NCBI GenBank assembly: GCA_965656445.1
Contig: CBFHKO010000003.1
Coordinates: 1-64,000, forward strand
Source of the DNA: JAHEJA01 sp965656445
GTDB taxonomy: Bacteria; Pseudomonadota; Alphaproteobacteria; Rhodobacterales; Rhodobacteraceae
Direction: 5' to 3'
Length of the DNA: 64,000 bases
Below the pieces are notes generated by a model. That model did not search any database and was not told the origin of the DNA. It saw only the letters and a list, made by a program, of their open reading frames with translations. Every line of letters starts with the position of its first letter. Position 1 is the first letter of the stretch. Both the position numbers and the translations under genes were made by a program. Shown in pieces: positions 27,024 to 36,202 of this stretch.

Positions 27024-27806
27024 TTAAGCGTGCAACGCTTCTTTGTTCTTTAGGCCCGTTCCAAGATAGGCCTCAATCACGCTTTCATTGGCTTTGATCT
27101 CATCCAGTGTGCCCTGAGCCAACACTTTGCCTTCCGCCATACAGATGACGGGATCACAGAGGCGGCCAATGAAATCCATATCGTGTTCAATGACAACGAA
27201 TGTATATCCGCGCTCTTTGTTTAACCGAATAATCGCATCGCCAATGGTATTGAGCAACGTGCGGTTCACGCCCGCTCCAACTTCATCCAAAAATACAATC
27301 TTTGCATCGACCATCATTGTGCGGCCAAGCTCAAGAAGCTTCTTTTGACCGCCCGAAACCTGACCTGCTTTGTGATCGGCGAGATGGGAAATTGTCAAAA
27401 ATTCAAGCACTTCGTCGGCTTTGGCGCGCAAAGCACGCTCTTCATCCGCGATCCGTTTGCGTCCAAACCACGTGTTCCAAAGCGTTTCACCCGCTTGGCC
27501 CGATGGCACCATCATGAGGTTCTCACGACAGCTCATAGATGAAAATTCATGCGCGATTTGAAAGGTGCGCAACAATCCCTTGTGAAAGAGCTCATGCGGT
27601 GGCAACCCAGTTATATCTTCGCCATCCATTGTCACGTGCCCTGATGTGGGGGCAAGAACGCCAGCAATCACATTAAAGAGCGTCGTTTTTCCTGCGCCAT
27701 TTGGTCCGATCAATCCTGTAATAGACCCCTTGGCGATTTCCAAAGAGGCGCCATCACAGGCATGAAATCCACCAAAGTGTTTGTGAAGGTGTTCAACTTT
27801 AATCAC
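27024..27806 (-). CDS. livG: Branched-chain amino acid ABC transporter ATPase LivG
   Basis: 260 aa. Walker A GPNGAGKTT, LivG motifs FQIAHEFSSMSCRENLMM, VSGGQKKLLELGRTMM, Walker B IVFLDEVGAGVNRTL (Val where most have Pro), VVIEHDMDFIGRLCDPVICMAEG and the LivG tail VIEAYLGTG. Upstream, a stem-loop at 27835-27859 separates it from livK. Confidence 0.92.
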   Translation of the reverse strand: MIKVEHLHKHFGGFHACDGASLEIAKGSITGLIGPNGAGKTTLFNVIAGVLAPTSGHVTMDGEDITGLPPHELFHKGLLRTFQIAHEFSSMSCRENLMMVPSGQAGETLWNTWFGRKRIADEERALRAKADEVLEFLTISHLADHKAGQVSGGQKKLLELGRTMMVDAKIVFLDEVGAGVNRTLLNTIGDAIIRLNKERGYTFVVIEHDMDFIGRLCDPVICMAEGKVLAQGTLDEIKANESVIEAYLGTGLKNKEALHA

Positions 27807-27834
27807 AGTTTCAGCTTTCCACTTAGAATGCGAA

Positions 27835-27859
27835 CAGCCCGAGCCGAAAGCCCGGGCTG
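27835..27859 (-). other. Intercistronic stem-loop between livK and livG
   Basis: On the minus strand CAGCCCG pairs with CGGGCTG around an 11-base loop. No T-run follows. Like the hairpin behind the sugar binding-protein gene it probably protects or limits the transcript so that the binding protein is made in excess. Confidence 0.5.
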
Positions 27860-27878
27860 CCCTGAAGAATTGAGTAAC

Positions 27879-29081
27879 TTAACGGTAGCGAACAGTTTTC
27901 GCTTCGCCGCCGTCAACAGTCAATTCACGATATGAGCCAGCCGCTTCGCCTGGTCCGATCAATTCAACGCCAGTTGCGCCGACGTAATCGATCTCACCGC
28001 CGTTTGCGAGGATCTCAAGACCTTTGGCCAATTCACCAGCTTCGATTTTCTCACCTGGTGCGTTTGCAACGTCAAAGACTTTGTCTTTGTAATCGCCTGG
28101 CTCAACAGAGTTCGCCGCTTGCATTGCCAACAAGATCAACGCAGCTGCGTCATATGACTCAGGTGCAAAAGCGGATGTTGCGTTAAAGCCTGCGCCTTCT
28201 GTGACCGCTTTGAATTTATCAGCCAATTCTGCGCTTGGGCTTGGGTTTTGGCCTGATGTTCCGTCCAATTCGTCGCCGAATTTTTCGAACAATGCATCAG
28301 ACACCATGCCGTCAACCAATTGGAACGTGTCAAACGCGCCAGTGTCGAGGGCTGCGCGGATGATACCTGCGCCACCTTGGTCTGCATAGCCTGCAACGAC
28401 CAAACGCTGACCGCCTGCGGATGCTAGAGCACCAACTTCAGCAGAGTAATCTGCTTTGCCATCTTCGTGCGCCGCTGTGATTGTGATGCTTCCGCCTGCC
28501 GCTGTGTAAGCCGCTTCGAATGCGTCAGACAAACCTTTGCCGTAGTCATTGTTTGTATATGTCAAAGCAACTTCAGTGATACCTGATTCAAGCAAGATAT
28601 CTGACATAACTTGACCTTGGCGCGCATCAGAGGGTGCTGTGCGGAAGAAAAGGCCGTTATCTTCGTTGTTGTTGTGTGACAAACCAGGTGATGTCGCGGA
28701 CGGTGAAATCATTACCATGCCGTTTGGCATCGCAACGTTGTTCAAGATCGCGCCAGTCACACCAGAACAGTCCGCTCCAACGATCCCTTTAACGCCATCC
28801 GCTGTGATCAAACGCTCAGCTGCAGCACTTGCGGCAGAGGCGTCAACACAGGTTGAGTCACCGATAACGGCTGTGACAGTTTTTCCGCCCATGAATGCGC
28901 CGCTGTCGGACACTTCTTTAATGGCGAATTCTGCTGCTGGACCCATTTCTGCGACCATGCTTTCGATTGGACCTGTATAGCCCAAGATAATGCCGACTTT
29001 AACGTCGCCACCGTGACCATCTGCAAAAGCAGCGCTTGTCATAAGCGCAGTTGCAGCCGTCGCTGTTAGAAATTTATTCAT
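27879..29081 (-). CDS. Branched-chain amino acid ABC transporter binding protein (LivK-like)
   Basis: 400 aa, with a signal peptide MNKFLTATAATALMTSAAFA. Type I periplasmic fold: DVKVGIILGYTGPIESMVAEM, GIVGADCSGVTGAILNNVAM, ISPSATSPGLS, DNGLFFRTAPSDARQGQVM, ALTYTNNDYGKGLSDAFEAAY and the C-terminal FAPESYDAAALILLAM. First gene of the livKGFHM-order operon, with GGGAG before the ATG. The ligand may be branched-chain amino acids or another amide; specificity cannot be read off. Confidence 0.88.
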   Translation of the reverse strand: MNKFLTATAATALMTSAAFADGHGGDVKVGIILGYTGPIESMVAEMGPAAEFAIKEVSDSGAFMGGKTVTAVIGDSTCVDASAASAAAERLITADGVKGIVGADCSGVTGAILNNVAMPNGMVMISPSATSPGLSHNNNEDNGLFFRTAPSDARQGQVMSDILLESGITEVALTYTNNDYGKGLSDAFEAAYTAAGGSITITAAHEDGKADYSAEVGALASAGGQRLVVAGYADQGGAGIIRAALDTGAFDTFQLVDGMVSDALFEKFGDELDGTSGQNPSPSAELADKFKAVTEGAGFNATSAFAPESYDAAALILLAMQAANSVEPGDYKDKVFDVANAPGEKIEAGELAKGLEILANGGEIDYVGATGVELIGPGEAAGSYRELTVDGGEAKTVRYR

Positions 29082-29234
29082 CTGTTAGTCTCCCGTTTGT
29101 GTCGGAATAAGTTAAATTCCAGACCTTATTGTAGTGTGACGTTTTGGTAAAGAAAAGTAGAAAACGCCGCACCCAAAGCGACGTAATTCAGACAAGAACG
29201 CCACATTACACCCTATGGGTGAAAATTGGCAGTG

Positions 29235-30239
29235 CTATACGGACAAACGGGCTCCGTGGCTTCCGCGTTCGCGGTACGGTGTCGTGTCATAGTGTGAGCG
29301 ATAGCATTTAGAGAAATGCGACGGTGAGGCGAACCCACAGGCAAGAGCCACGTTAATCACACTCATATCCGTCTGCATCAACAGGTTGCGCGCTTTTTGC
29401 AGGCGCAATTCCATGTAATAGCGTTTCGGGCTGCGATTGAGGTATCGGCGGAACAACCGTTCCAATTGTCGTGTCGACATGCCAACTTCTTTGGCCAGTA
29501 GCGACGGGCTAATGGGTTCCTCAATATTGGATTCCATCATTTGAATGACTTGGCTCAGCTTGGGATGACGCACCCCAATTCGGGTTGGTACTGAGAGGCG
29601 TTGTGTATCTTGGTCCGTGCGGATCGAGCTGTAAATCATCTGATCCGCAACGGCATTGGCCAATTCTTCGCCGTGATCATCTGCTATGAGTTTGAGCAAC
29701 AAATCAATCGAAGATGTTCCACCAGCCGTTGTCATACGTTTGCCATCGACAACAAACACAGATTTCGTCAAATCAACTTCGTCGAATTCCTCTGAAAAGC
29801 TGTCTTGGTTTTCCCAATGGATCGTGGCGCGTTTGCCGTCCATTAAACCCGCCTTAGCCAATGGATAGGCGGCGGTGCATAGACCAGCAAAGGCAAGCCC
29901 CTTACGCGCCTCACGGCGAATCCAGTTCAACAAACGCTTTGTTGTGTTTTCACGGATTTTCATGCCGCCACAGAGCATGACCATATCATCCCGCTTTAAT
30001 TCGATGAGGTCATCATCTAATTTGAACGAGGTGCCCGCAGAACAATTCACGGTATCGCCATCTTCGCCGATGACAAGCCATTCATACAGTGGCTTGTTTG
30101 CCATGCGATTTGCAATCCGCAAAGCATCCAATGCTGAGGCAAAGGACAACAGGGTAAAGTCTTGCATTAAAACGAAAACAAACCGTTGTGTCGTCTTTTG
30201 CGCGGTATCGACTTCAATAATTTGAAAATCTGCGTCCAT
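29235..30239 (-). CDS. GlxA-family AraC-type transcriptional regulator
   Basis: 334 aa. N-terminal DJ-1/PfpI-like amidotransferase domain (FVLMQDFTLLSFASALDALRIANRM; AGLCTAAYPLAKAGLMDGKRATIHWEN) and C-terminal AraC domain with two helix-turn-helix units (SPSLLAKEVGMSTRQLERLFRRYL; SVINVALACGFASPSHFSKCYR). Relatives (GbdR, CdhR, ArgR types) sense glycine betaine, carnitine or arginine. It lies just upstream of livK on the same strand, 153 bp apart, so it may control that transporter. A short dyad CACCC-tat-GGGTG follows its stop. Confidence 0.88.
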   Translation of the reverse strand: MDADFQIIEVDTAQKTTQRFVFVLMQDFTLLSFASALDALRIANRMANKPLYEWLVIGEDGDTVNCSAGTSFKLDDDLIELKRDDMVMLCGGMKIRENTTKRLLNWIRREARKGLAFAGLCTAAYPLAKAGLMDGKRATIHWENQDSFSEEFDEVDLTKSVFVVDGKRMTTAGGTSSIDLLLKLIADDHGEELANAVADQMIYSSIRTDQDTQRLSVPTRIGVRHPKLSQVIQMMESNIEEPISPSLLAKEVGMSTRQLERLFRRYLNRSPKRYYMELRLQKARNLLMQTDMSVINVALACGFASPSHFSKCYRSHYDTTPYRERGSHGARLSV

Positions 30240-30418
30240 AGTGAATCATCCCGTGGAATTTGGGCGTCGTCTAACTCAGCAAACATGACGCGTACAAAGC
30301 AGTAATCAAAATTGTTCTAAACAAGTCAAGTCTTGTCGCAATTCAACTATGGCTCTTTTGAGAATCCTTTTGTATAGATTCCTGTGATGATACCGCTAAC
30401 CCGGAGTGGAGAAGTAAA

Positions 30419-31792
30419 ATGACTGAGTGGCAGAAAACGAATTGGCGTTCCAAACCGAGAATCCAAATGCCTGATTATTTGGATCAAGGGGCCTTAAATG
30501 CAGTGGAATCTCAGCTGTCACAGTATCCACCGTTGGTTTTTGCAGGCGAGGCGCGCGCGCTTCGTGCGAAATTAGCGGCAGCCTCACGCGGTGAAGCCTT
30601 TTTGCTTCAAGGTGGCGATTGCGCAGAAAGCTTTGAACAGTTTTCTGCAGACGGCATTCGTGACACGTTTAAAGTCATGTTGCAGATGGCGATGGTTCTC
30701 ACTTACGGCGCCAAAGTGCCAGTGATCAAAGTCGGCCGCATGGCGGGACAATTTGCAAAACCACGCTCCGCGCCGACAGAGACCAAAGATGGTATCGAAC
30801 TACCAAGCTATCGTGGTGATATCATCAACGAGCTGGCCTTTACGGCAGAAGCACGTATTCCAGATGCCAAGAAAATGTTGCACGCCTACACGCAGGCGGC
30901 GGCGACGCTTAACCTCTTGCGCGCGTTTTCGACAGGTGGCTATGCGGATATGCAACAAGTGCACAGCTGGACCCTTGGGTTCACTGAGCATGACAATGCA
31001 AAACGCTACCGTGAAATGGCGGAAAGCATCAGCAATGCGCTTGATTTCATGGCGGCCGCTGGCATCAATAGCGAGACAGCCCATACTTTGAAGTCCGTTG
31101 ATTTCTACACAAGTCACGAAGCCTTGTTGCTTGAATACGAAGAGGCCTTGACGCGTCTTGATAGCACATCGGGCAAATGGCTCGCGGGATCGGGTCACAT
31201 GATTTGGATCGGGGATCGAACACGTCAACCTGATGGGGCGCATGTTGAATTCTGTCGCGGCGTTCAAAACCCAATCGGTTTGAAATGTGGTCCGACAACA
31301 ACCGCAGACGATCTCAAGGTATTGATGCAAAAGCTCAATCCAGAAAACGAAGCAGGCCGTTTGACACTGATTGCTCGTTTCGGTGCAGGAAGCGTCGGAG
31401 ATCACTTGCCGCGTTTGATCAAAGCCGTCGAAGAAGAGGGGGCTAACGTCCTTTGGACCTGTGATGCGATGCATGGCAATACGATTAAATCATCAACTGG
31501 CTATAAAACGCGTCCATTCGACAGCGTATTGCGCGAAGTGCGCGAATTCTTTGAAATCCACAACGCAGAGGGAACAATCCCCGGTGGTGTGCATTTTGAA
31601 ATGACGGGTCAAGACGTGACTGAATGCACAGGTGGTGTTCGTGCGGTTACCGACGAAGACCTTTCTGATCGCTATCACACAGCCTGCGATCCGCGTTTGA
31701 ACGCGACGCAATCGCTTGAACTTGCGTTCTTGGTAGCAGAAGAATTGGTTGCACGTCGCTCAGCACAATCACCTGTTGCTGTGTCAGTTTAA
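30419..31792 (+). CDS. 3-deoxy-7-phosphoheptulonate synthase, class II (plant type)
   Basis: First step of the shikimate pathway: phosphoenolpyruvate plus erythrose 4-phosphate to DAHP. 457 aa, usual for class II (AroA-II). Landmarks: FLLQGGDCAESFEQF, VIKVGRMAGQFAKPRSAPTE, ALLLEYEEALTRLDS, LAGSGHMIWIGDRTRQ, NPIGLKCGPT, and the metal-site WTCDAMHGNTIKSSTGYKTR and HFEMTGQDVTECTGG. GGAGTGGAGAA precedes the ATG. Divergent from the GlxA regulator; terminated at 31816. Confidence 0.95.
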   Translation: MTEWQKTNWRSKPRIQMPDYLDQGALNAVESQLSQYPPLVFAGEARALRAKLAAASRGEAFLLQGGDCAESFEQFSADGIRDTFKVMLQMAMVLTYGAKVPVIKVGRMAGQFAKPRSAPTETKDGIELPSYRGDIINELAFTAEARIPDAKKMLHAYTQAAATLNLLRAFSTGGYADMQQVHSWTLGFTEHDNAKRYREMAESISNALDFMAAAGINSETAHTLKSVDFYTSHEALLLEYEEALTRLDSTSGKWLAGSGHMIWIGDRTRQPDGAHVEFCRGVQNPIGLKCGPTTTADDLKVLMQKLNPENEAGRLTLIARFGAGSVGDHLPRLIKAVEEEGANVLWTCDAMHGNTIKSSTGYKTRPFDSVLREVREFFEIHNAEGTIPGGVHFEMTGQDVTECTGGVRAVTDEDLSDRYHTACDPRLNATQSLELAFLVAEELVARRSAQSPVAVSV

Positions 31793-31815
31793 GACAGGTT
31801 CTATTAAAGCTTAAG

Positions 31816-31846
31816 AGGCCTGCACCCTTGGTGCGGGCCTTTTTAG
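31816..31846 (+). terminator. Terminator of DAHP synthase
   Basis: GGCCTGCAC-ccttg-GTGCGGGCC followed by TTTTT. Nine base pairs with one G-T. It overlaps the stop codon of the convergent PAS gene. Confidence 0.88.
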
Positions 31847-32376
31847 TTTATGCATTCAATATCAAAGCGATAGTCTTTTTTCTTAATGTTGCCATCTGGG
31901 ATTAGGACACCAATACCCTTTGTGGCCTGTCCAGCATAGTTTGCTAGTGGAAATAGGGCCAAGTTTGCCTTGAGGTTCCGTCCAAACATGGTGCCTTTGT
32001 CGACTAAGGTGATGTTGTAGGGACGCTGAGCCATATACATGTCAGAAACGATGTCGCGAAGTGCGAGCCTTGCAGAGGGCGTCATCATAACAGACAAAGG
32101 AAGTCCTGAGATATCATGCCCAAAGAGCGCGGTTAATCCGTGTCCATGCATCTTAATCGCCGCGTCAAACGGCGATAGTCGGTCAAACAAAAAGAGATGT
32201 TTCAAATGGGATTTGATGTCATCGATCTTGATATCACCTCGATGAGGAAGGCCGGATTCTGAGCGGTTTTCTGACCACAGTTGCGAGAGCGCATGAACGG
32301 TCGAGACATCCCTTCGAATACGCGGAAAGGCAATGATGTTGTCTGATGGTTGGATTTTTTCTAATTTTGCCAACAT
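31843..32376 (-). CDS. PAS-domain protein (PAS_5 / DUF1457 type)
   Basis: 177 aa, single-domain. The family opening (STVHALSQLWSENRSESGLPHRGDI), HLFLFDRLSPFDAAIKMHGHGLTALFGHDISGLPL and ALRDIVSDMYMAQRPYNI match alphaproteobacterial PAS_5 proteins, which have no output domain and unknown function. No membrane segment. A dyad ATTTGAA-N10-TTCAAAT (32394-32417) lies upstream. Confidence 0.75.
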   Translation of the reverse strand: MLAKLEKIQPSDNIIAFPRIRRDVSTVHALSQLWSENRSESGLPHRGDIKIDDIKSHLKHLFLFDRLSPFDAAIKMHGHGLTALFGHDISGLPLSVMMTPSARLALRDIVSDMYMAQRPYNITLVDKGTMFGRNLKANLALFPLANYAGQATKGIGVLIPDGNIKKKDYRFDIECIN

Positions 32377-32545
32377 GTTAGCGTACCTAGCTTATTTGAA
32401 GTAAATCTATTTCAAATTGAATATGTCACAAGTTTGGGCGGCCTTGAGGAAAATCTTTATATTTGGTTAACGCGGCAGACCGGCCTCAGACTTGTATCAA
32501 TGGGTGCAATAGCTTAGGACGTCCATGACAATGATGAGGTCCAAA

Positions 32546-33439
32546 ATGTTACGTTCAATGACAGGCTTTGCAGCACGTTCGGGTGAAATCGGTCCCTATG
32601 CTTGGAGCGCCGACATCAGAAGCGTGAACGGACGCGGATTGGATCTCAAGCTGCGCATTCCTGATTGGTTAGATGGTCTGGAACTCAAAACCCGCAAATA
32701 CCTCACGACGATTGTGACGCGGGGCAACGTGTCATTAACCCTTCGTATCCAAGCCAACCAAGAGACCTCAGACACCTATGGCGTTAACGAGACCTCAATG
32801 GAGGCCATGCTCACCGCCCTAAGCCAAGTCGAAGAGCATGCTATGGCGCTTGGTGTGTCTTTAGCGCCGAGTACTGGAACAGATATCTTGGCCCTTCGCG
32901 GTGTTTTGGAGCCGATGTCCTCATCGACGGAAATCGCGCCAGTGGTGGACCATTTGGAACAAGAGCTTATCAAGCTCATGGATGATTTTGCCTCTATGCG
33001 TGCGGCCGAAGGAGAGGCGCTTGGTGATATATTGCGCACACAAGTCGATGAAATAGCGCGCCTTACAGATCAAGCGCGCGCGGTCTTGCCAGATCGGGAC
33101 GCCAAAGCGCAAACGGCACTGCGTCAACAAATTGCGCGGCTATTGGACGAGAGTTCGGATTTTGATCAGGGACGTCTCGAACAAGAGCTCGCTGTTTTGG
33201 CAATTAAAACAGATGTATCTGAGGAATTGGACCGTCTGGAAACACACATCGCGTCGGCCAAAGATTTGTTGAACGATGGTAAGGCAATCGGGCGCAAGTT
33301 TGATTTTCTGACTCAGGAATTCAACCGTGAAGCCAATACACTGTGCTCCAAATCTCAGCATGCTGAATTGACCAAGATTGGCCTTGCTCTAAAGGTGGTT
33401 ATTGATCAAATGCGTGAACAAGTTCAAAACGTGGAATAA
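32546..33439 (+). CDS. YicC-family endoribonuclease
   Basis: 297 aa from the ATG at 32546, which has GATGAGG at good distance and gives the family start MLRSMTGFAA; two ATGs further upstream (32525, 32534) are poorer. N-terminal YicC-like domain (WSADIRSVNGRGLDLKLRIPDWL) and C-terminal DUF1732 (RLEQELAVLAIKTDVSEELDRL; GKKFDFL-like GRKFDFLTQEFNREANTLCSK). E. coli YicC is an RNase acting on sRNA. It precedes gmk by 3 bp, the common order in proteobacteria. Confidence 0.9.
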   Translation: MLRSMTGFAARSGEIGPYAWSADIRSVNGRGLDLKLRIPDWLDGLELKTRKYLTTIVTRGNVSLTLRIQANQETSDTYGVNETSMEAMLTALSQVEEHAMALGVSLAPSTGTDILALRGVLEPMSSSTEIAPVVDHLEQELIKLMDDFASMRAAEGEALGDILRTQVDEIARLTDQARAVLPDRDAKAQTALRQQIARLLDESSDFDQGRLEQELAVLAIKTDVSEELDRLETHIASAKDLLNDGKAIGRKFDFLTQEFNREANTLCSKSQHAELTKIGLALKVVIDQMREQVQNVE

Positions 33440-33442
33440 TCT

Positions 33443-34087
33443 ATGTCTCAAAATCGTCGTGGCCTGTTAATCATTATTTCGTCGCCTTCTGGTGCGGGCA
33501 AATCCACTTTGTCTAAACGGTTGCGTCATTGGGATCCTGACATTGAATTTTCTGTCTCTGCGACCACGCGCCCACCGCGTCCAGGTGAAAAACATGGGCG
33601 AGAATATTATTTCCACTCAAAGGATGAATTCCAAACCCTTATAAACAATGGGGAAATGTTGGAGCATGCGGAGGTCTTTGGAAATTTCTACGGAAGCCCG
33701 CATGGTCCTGTGAATTCTGCCATTACCCAAGGACGGGATGTTTTGTTCGATGTGGATTGGCAAGGGGGGCAACAAATTAGGAATTCCTCCCTTGGCAAAC
33801 ACGCCTTGTCGATTTTCATCCTTCCTCCCTCTATTCCTGAGCTTGAACGCCGCTTGATCTCGCGTGGTCAGGACAGTTCCGAAGTGATTGAGGGACGCAT
33901 GAGCAAGGCACGTGATGAAATTTCTCATTGGCCTGAATATGACTATGTTTTGGTGAATGATGACCTCGATCAAACAGAAGAACGCTTAAAAACCATTATT
34001 TCAGCAGAGCGGATGCGGTTGTCTCAGCAACCCGATATTGTGGACACCGTTCGTCAATTGAACTCCGAATTTGAGGAAAGATCATGA
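33443..34087 (+). CDS. gmk: Guanylate kinase
   Basis: Phosphorylates GMP to GDP with ATP. 214 aa. P-loop SSPSGAGKSTLSKRL at residues 12-26, GMP-binding SVSATTRPPRPGE and GREYYFHSKDEF, GNFYGSPHGPV, DVLFDVDWQGGQQIR, lid region RLISRGQDSSEVIEGRM and YVLVNDDLD. Overlaps the next gene by ATGA. Confidence 0.96.
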   Translation: MSQNRRGLLIIISSPSGAGKSTLSKRLRHWDPDIEFSVSATTRPPRPGEKHGREYYFHSKDEFQTLINNGEMLEHAEVFGNFYGSPHGPVNSAITQGRDVLFDVDWQGGQQIRNSSLGKHALSIFILPPSIPELERRLISRGQDSSEVIEGRMSKARDEISHWPEYDYVLVNDDLDQTEERLKTIISAERMRLSQQPDIVDTVRQLNSEFEERS

Positions 34088-34605
34088 CAGTATATGCTTT
34101 GGGAGACCTGCGTCCCGTTGTGTCAGAGCAGGCTTGGATTGCACCAGATGCGAATATTATTGGTTCCTGTCAAATTGACGCTGGGGCTTCGGTTTGGTTC
34201 GGCGCAACACTGCGCGGGGATAATGAGCTTATCCATATTGGGAAAAACACAAACATTCAGGAAAACTGCGTTCTTCACACAGATATTGGCTTTCCTCTGA
34301 CGATTGCTGAGGGATGCACTATTGGGCATAAAGTGATGCTGCATGGCTGTGAGATTGGTGAAAATTCATTGATCGGCATGGGCGCGATTGTTTTGAATGG
34401 TGCTAAGATTGGGAAAAACTGCCTGATTGGGGCAGGGGCCTTGATTACAGAAAACAAAGTGATTCCCGATGGGAGCCTCGTTATGGGCGCTCCTGGCAAA
34501 ATTGTGCGATCCTTGGATGAGGCCGCAATTCAAGGTCTGCGCGCGAGTGCGCTCCATTATGCGCAAAACGCCAATCGGTTTAAATCAGATCTGACAGCTC
34601 TTTAA
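34084..34605 (+). CDS. Gamma-class carbonic anhydrase family protein
   Basis: 173 aa left-handed beta-helix of hexapeptide repeats (IIGSCQIDAGASVWFGATLRG; EIGENSLIGMGAIVLNGAKI). Zinc histidine candidates are in NCVLHTD and TIGHKVMLHGC, in the spacing of YrdA/PaaY-type members. C-terminal helix ALHYAQNANRFKSDL packs on the trimer. Coupled to gmk by ATGA. Activity as a real carbonic anhydrase is not assured in this subfamily. Confidence 0.87.
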   Translation: MTVYALGDLRPVVSEQAWIAPDANIIGSCQIDAGASVWFGATLRGDNELIHIGKNTNIQENCVLHTDIGFPLTIAEGCTIGHKVMLHGCEIGENSLIGMGAIVLNGAKIGKNCLIGAGALITENKVIPDGSLVMGAPGKIVRSLDEAAIQGLRASALHYAQNANRFKSDLTAL

Positions 34606-34993
34606 TTGCGTGAAGCTCAGCGTCACGAATGAACCGGTCGTAGTCGGTATTTCCGTCCATGAGGTTATCGGTGAATTCTATTTCAAATCTGAGCTTTGGA
34701 TTTTGCGTCCGCACTTCGCGTTTGATCATTGCAGGGTTCGGAACATCGCGTGTTTGCGCAATCAGGGTTCCGCTAAACTGCCTTTTTGCTAAGATCTGCG
34801 CAATATCAATTGCGTCATAGCTTTTGCAAAACAACCAACAATAAATCGTTTCAATATCTTCGACCATCAGACTTGGATGGCGTAATAGTCGAAAAGGCAC
34901 ATTTGCAGCTAATGAAGATAAGCCATGTTGCGGTGCGCTTTCTTCATCAGGAGCAAGCGTGATCATGGTCCGCAGACCTTCATGATACGTCAT
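34580..34993 (-). CDS. Hypothetical protein with alpha/beta, receiver-like pattern
   Basis: 137 aa; family not recognised. The middle shows alternating strand and helix (IETIYCWLFCK, YDAIDIAQILAKRQFSGTLIAQ, NPAMIKREVRTQNPKLRFEIEFTD), reminiscent of a receiver-like fold without the phospho-acceptor acidic pocket. GGGGGAG sits four bases from the ATG. Its 3' end overlaps the 3' end of the carbonic anhydrase gene by 26 bp. It starts 174 bp before the phoR ATG in the opposite direction, so the two share an upstream region. Confidence 0.6.
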   Translation of the reverse strand: MTYHEGLRTMITLAPDEESAPQHGLSSLAANVPFRLLRHPSLMVEDIETIYCWLFCKSYDAIDIAQILAKRQFSGTLIAQTRDVPNPAMIKREVRTQNPKLRFEIEFTDNLMDGNTDYDRFIRDAELHAIKELSDLI

Positions 34994-35106
34994 GTCTCCC
35001 CCAATGTATGGTCAACCATGGATGGCAGTCCTGATAGTCGAATCGTCCATATGTTGATTATGCAAAATTATTGAGGGCATTAATACAAAAGGATTAAGGT
35101 TGATTT

Positions 35107-35124
35107 GTGTCACAAGACTTTTAC
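35107..35124 (+). promoter_or_regulatory. Candidate PhoB box upstream of phoR
   Basis: GTGTCAC-aaga-CTTTTAC has two half-sites with the 11-bp period of PhoB boxes, 43 bp before the phoR ATG at 35167. If real, it also means the GTG at 35107 is not a start codon. It implies phosphate-starvation autoregulation of phoR. Confidence 0.5.
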
Positions 35125-35166
35125 ACAGGGTTAGTAACAAGCAGCATCCTGAGAAAAGAGTCGCCC

Positions 35167-36183
35167 ATGATTGACGTCCTTCAAGCGTTTCCGCTGCCGA
35201 GTTTTGTGGTAGCTCCAAATGAAATTATCACCGCTATCAATTCCAAGGCCGAGGATTTATTGGGGCAAACAACCAAGGGGCGTCATTATCTTCGCAGTAT
35301 TCGCAGCCCTGATGTAGCAGATGCCATTGATTATGTTCTACAAAATGGTGGAGATCGGCAAACGCGTTGGTTGACCACAATTAGCGAAATTGATTTGACC
35401 TATATGGTTTTTGTCTCTGGGATTGAAGAGGGTGCGGCCCTTGTTAGTCTTGAAGATACGTCACATGTGGAAACCTCGCGCAAAATGCGTCGTGATTTTG
35501 TTACAAACGTTAGTCACGAGTTAAAAACGCCGCTGACGTCAATGTTGGGATTCTTGGAGACTTTGCAAACGACTGCGCAAACGGATCCAGTGGCACAACA
35601 GCGGTTTTTGGAAATTATGACAAACGAGGCCAAGCGGATGAATCGTCTGGTCGATGACTTGTTATCTTTGAACCGCGTGGAAAGCGAAGAGAGAACAAAA
35701 CCCGCAGAATCGGTGGACCTCAACGCTCTTCTCATTGCGACCAAAGAAAACCTGTCGCCGCTGAATGAAAAAACGAACACTCAGATCAAATTAACCTTGC
35801 CGGATGAGCAGATTGAGATTGCAGGTCATAGTGACCAGCTGACACAAGTTATAGTGAACCTCATTGAGAATGCCATTAAATATGGTGGGTCGGACAAAGA
35901 CATCATGGTCAACCTTGGGCCTGTCGATTATCAAAGCACCTTGCGATGTGACGGGGTGTGCCTCTCTGTGACAGACTTCGGGCCCGGTATCGAACGCAGC
36001 CATATTCCACGTCTAACAGAGCGCTTTTATCGTATTGATCATCATAGGTCGCGTGAGATCGGTGGAACGGGTTTAGGTCTCTCTATTGTGAAACATATTA
36101 TCAACCGTCACCGTGGCCGTCTTAAGGTCACCAGTGAGATCGGTTTTGGGTCCACGTTTTCGGTCTTTTTGCCTAAATCATAA
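35167..36183 (+). CDS. phoR: Phosphate-regulon sensor histidine kinase PhoR, lacking membrane helices
   Basis: 338 aa from the ATG at 35167 (AAAAGAG upstream). PAS-like domain at about residues 5-95, phospho-acceptor helix NVSHELKTPLTSMLGFLETL with His about residue 118, then the ATPase: N box VIVNLIENAIKYGG, G1 SVTDFGPGIE, F box RFYRIDH and G2 GGTGLGLSIVKHI. No hydrophobic segment, so it is soluble or peripheral, unlike E. coli PhoR; roseobacter PhoR proteins often lack the anchor. Phosphate state would be read through PstB/PhoU. 118 bp before pstS. Confidence 0.88.
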   Translation: MIDVLQAFPLPSFVVAPNEIITAINSKAEDLLGQTTKGRHYLRSIRSPDVADAIDYVLQNGGDRQTRWLTTISEIDLTYMVFVSGIEEGAALVSLEDTSHVETSRKMRRDFVTNVSHELKTPLTSMLGFLETLQTTAQTDPVAQQRFLEIMTNEAKRMNRLVDDLLSLNRVESEERTKPAESVDLNALLIATKENLSPLNEKTNTQIKLTLPDEQIEIAGHSDQLTQVIVNLIENAIKYGGSDKDIMVNLGPVDYQSTLRCDGVCLSVTDFGPGIERSHIPRLTERFYRIDHHRSREIGGTGLGLSIVKHIINRHRGRLKVTSEIGFGSTFSVFLPKS

Positions 36184-36202
36184 ATATTCAATTTTTCTGT
36201 CA

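Noticed and set aside
30800..31474. 224-codon minus-strand frame inside DAHP synthase
   Set aside because: Shadow frame; the plus-strand gene has complete class II DAHP synthase motifs.
35107..35166. GTG start of phoR at 35107
   Set aside because: It coincides with a PhoB-like box and lacks a ribosome site; the ATG at 35167 has one.
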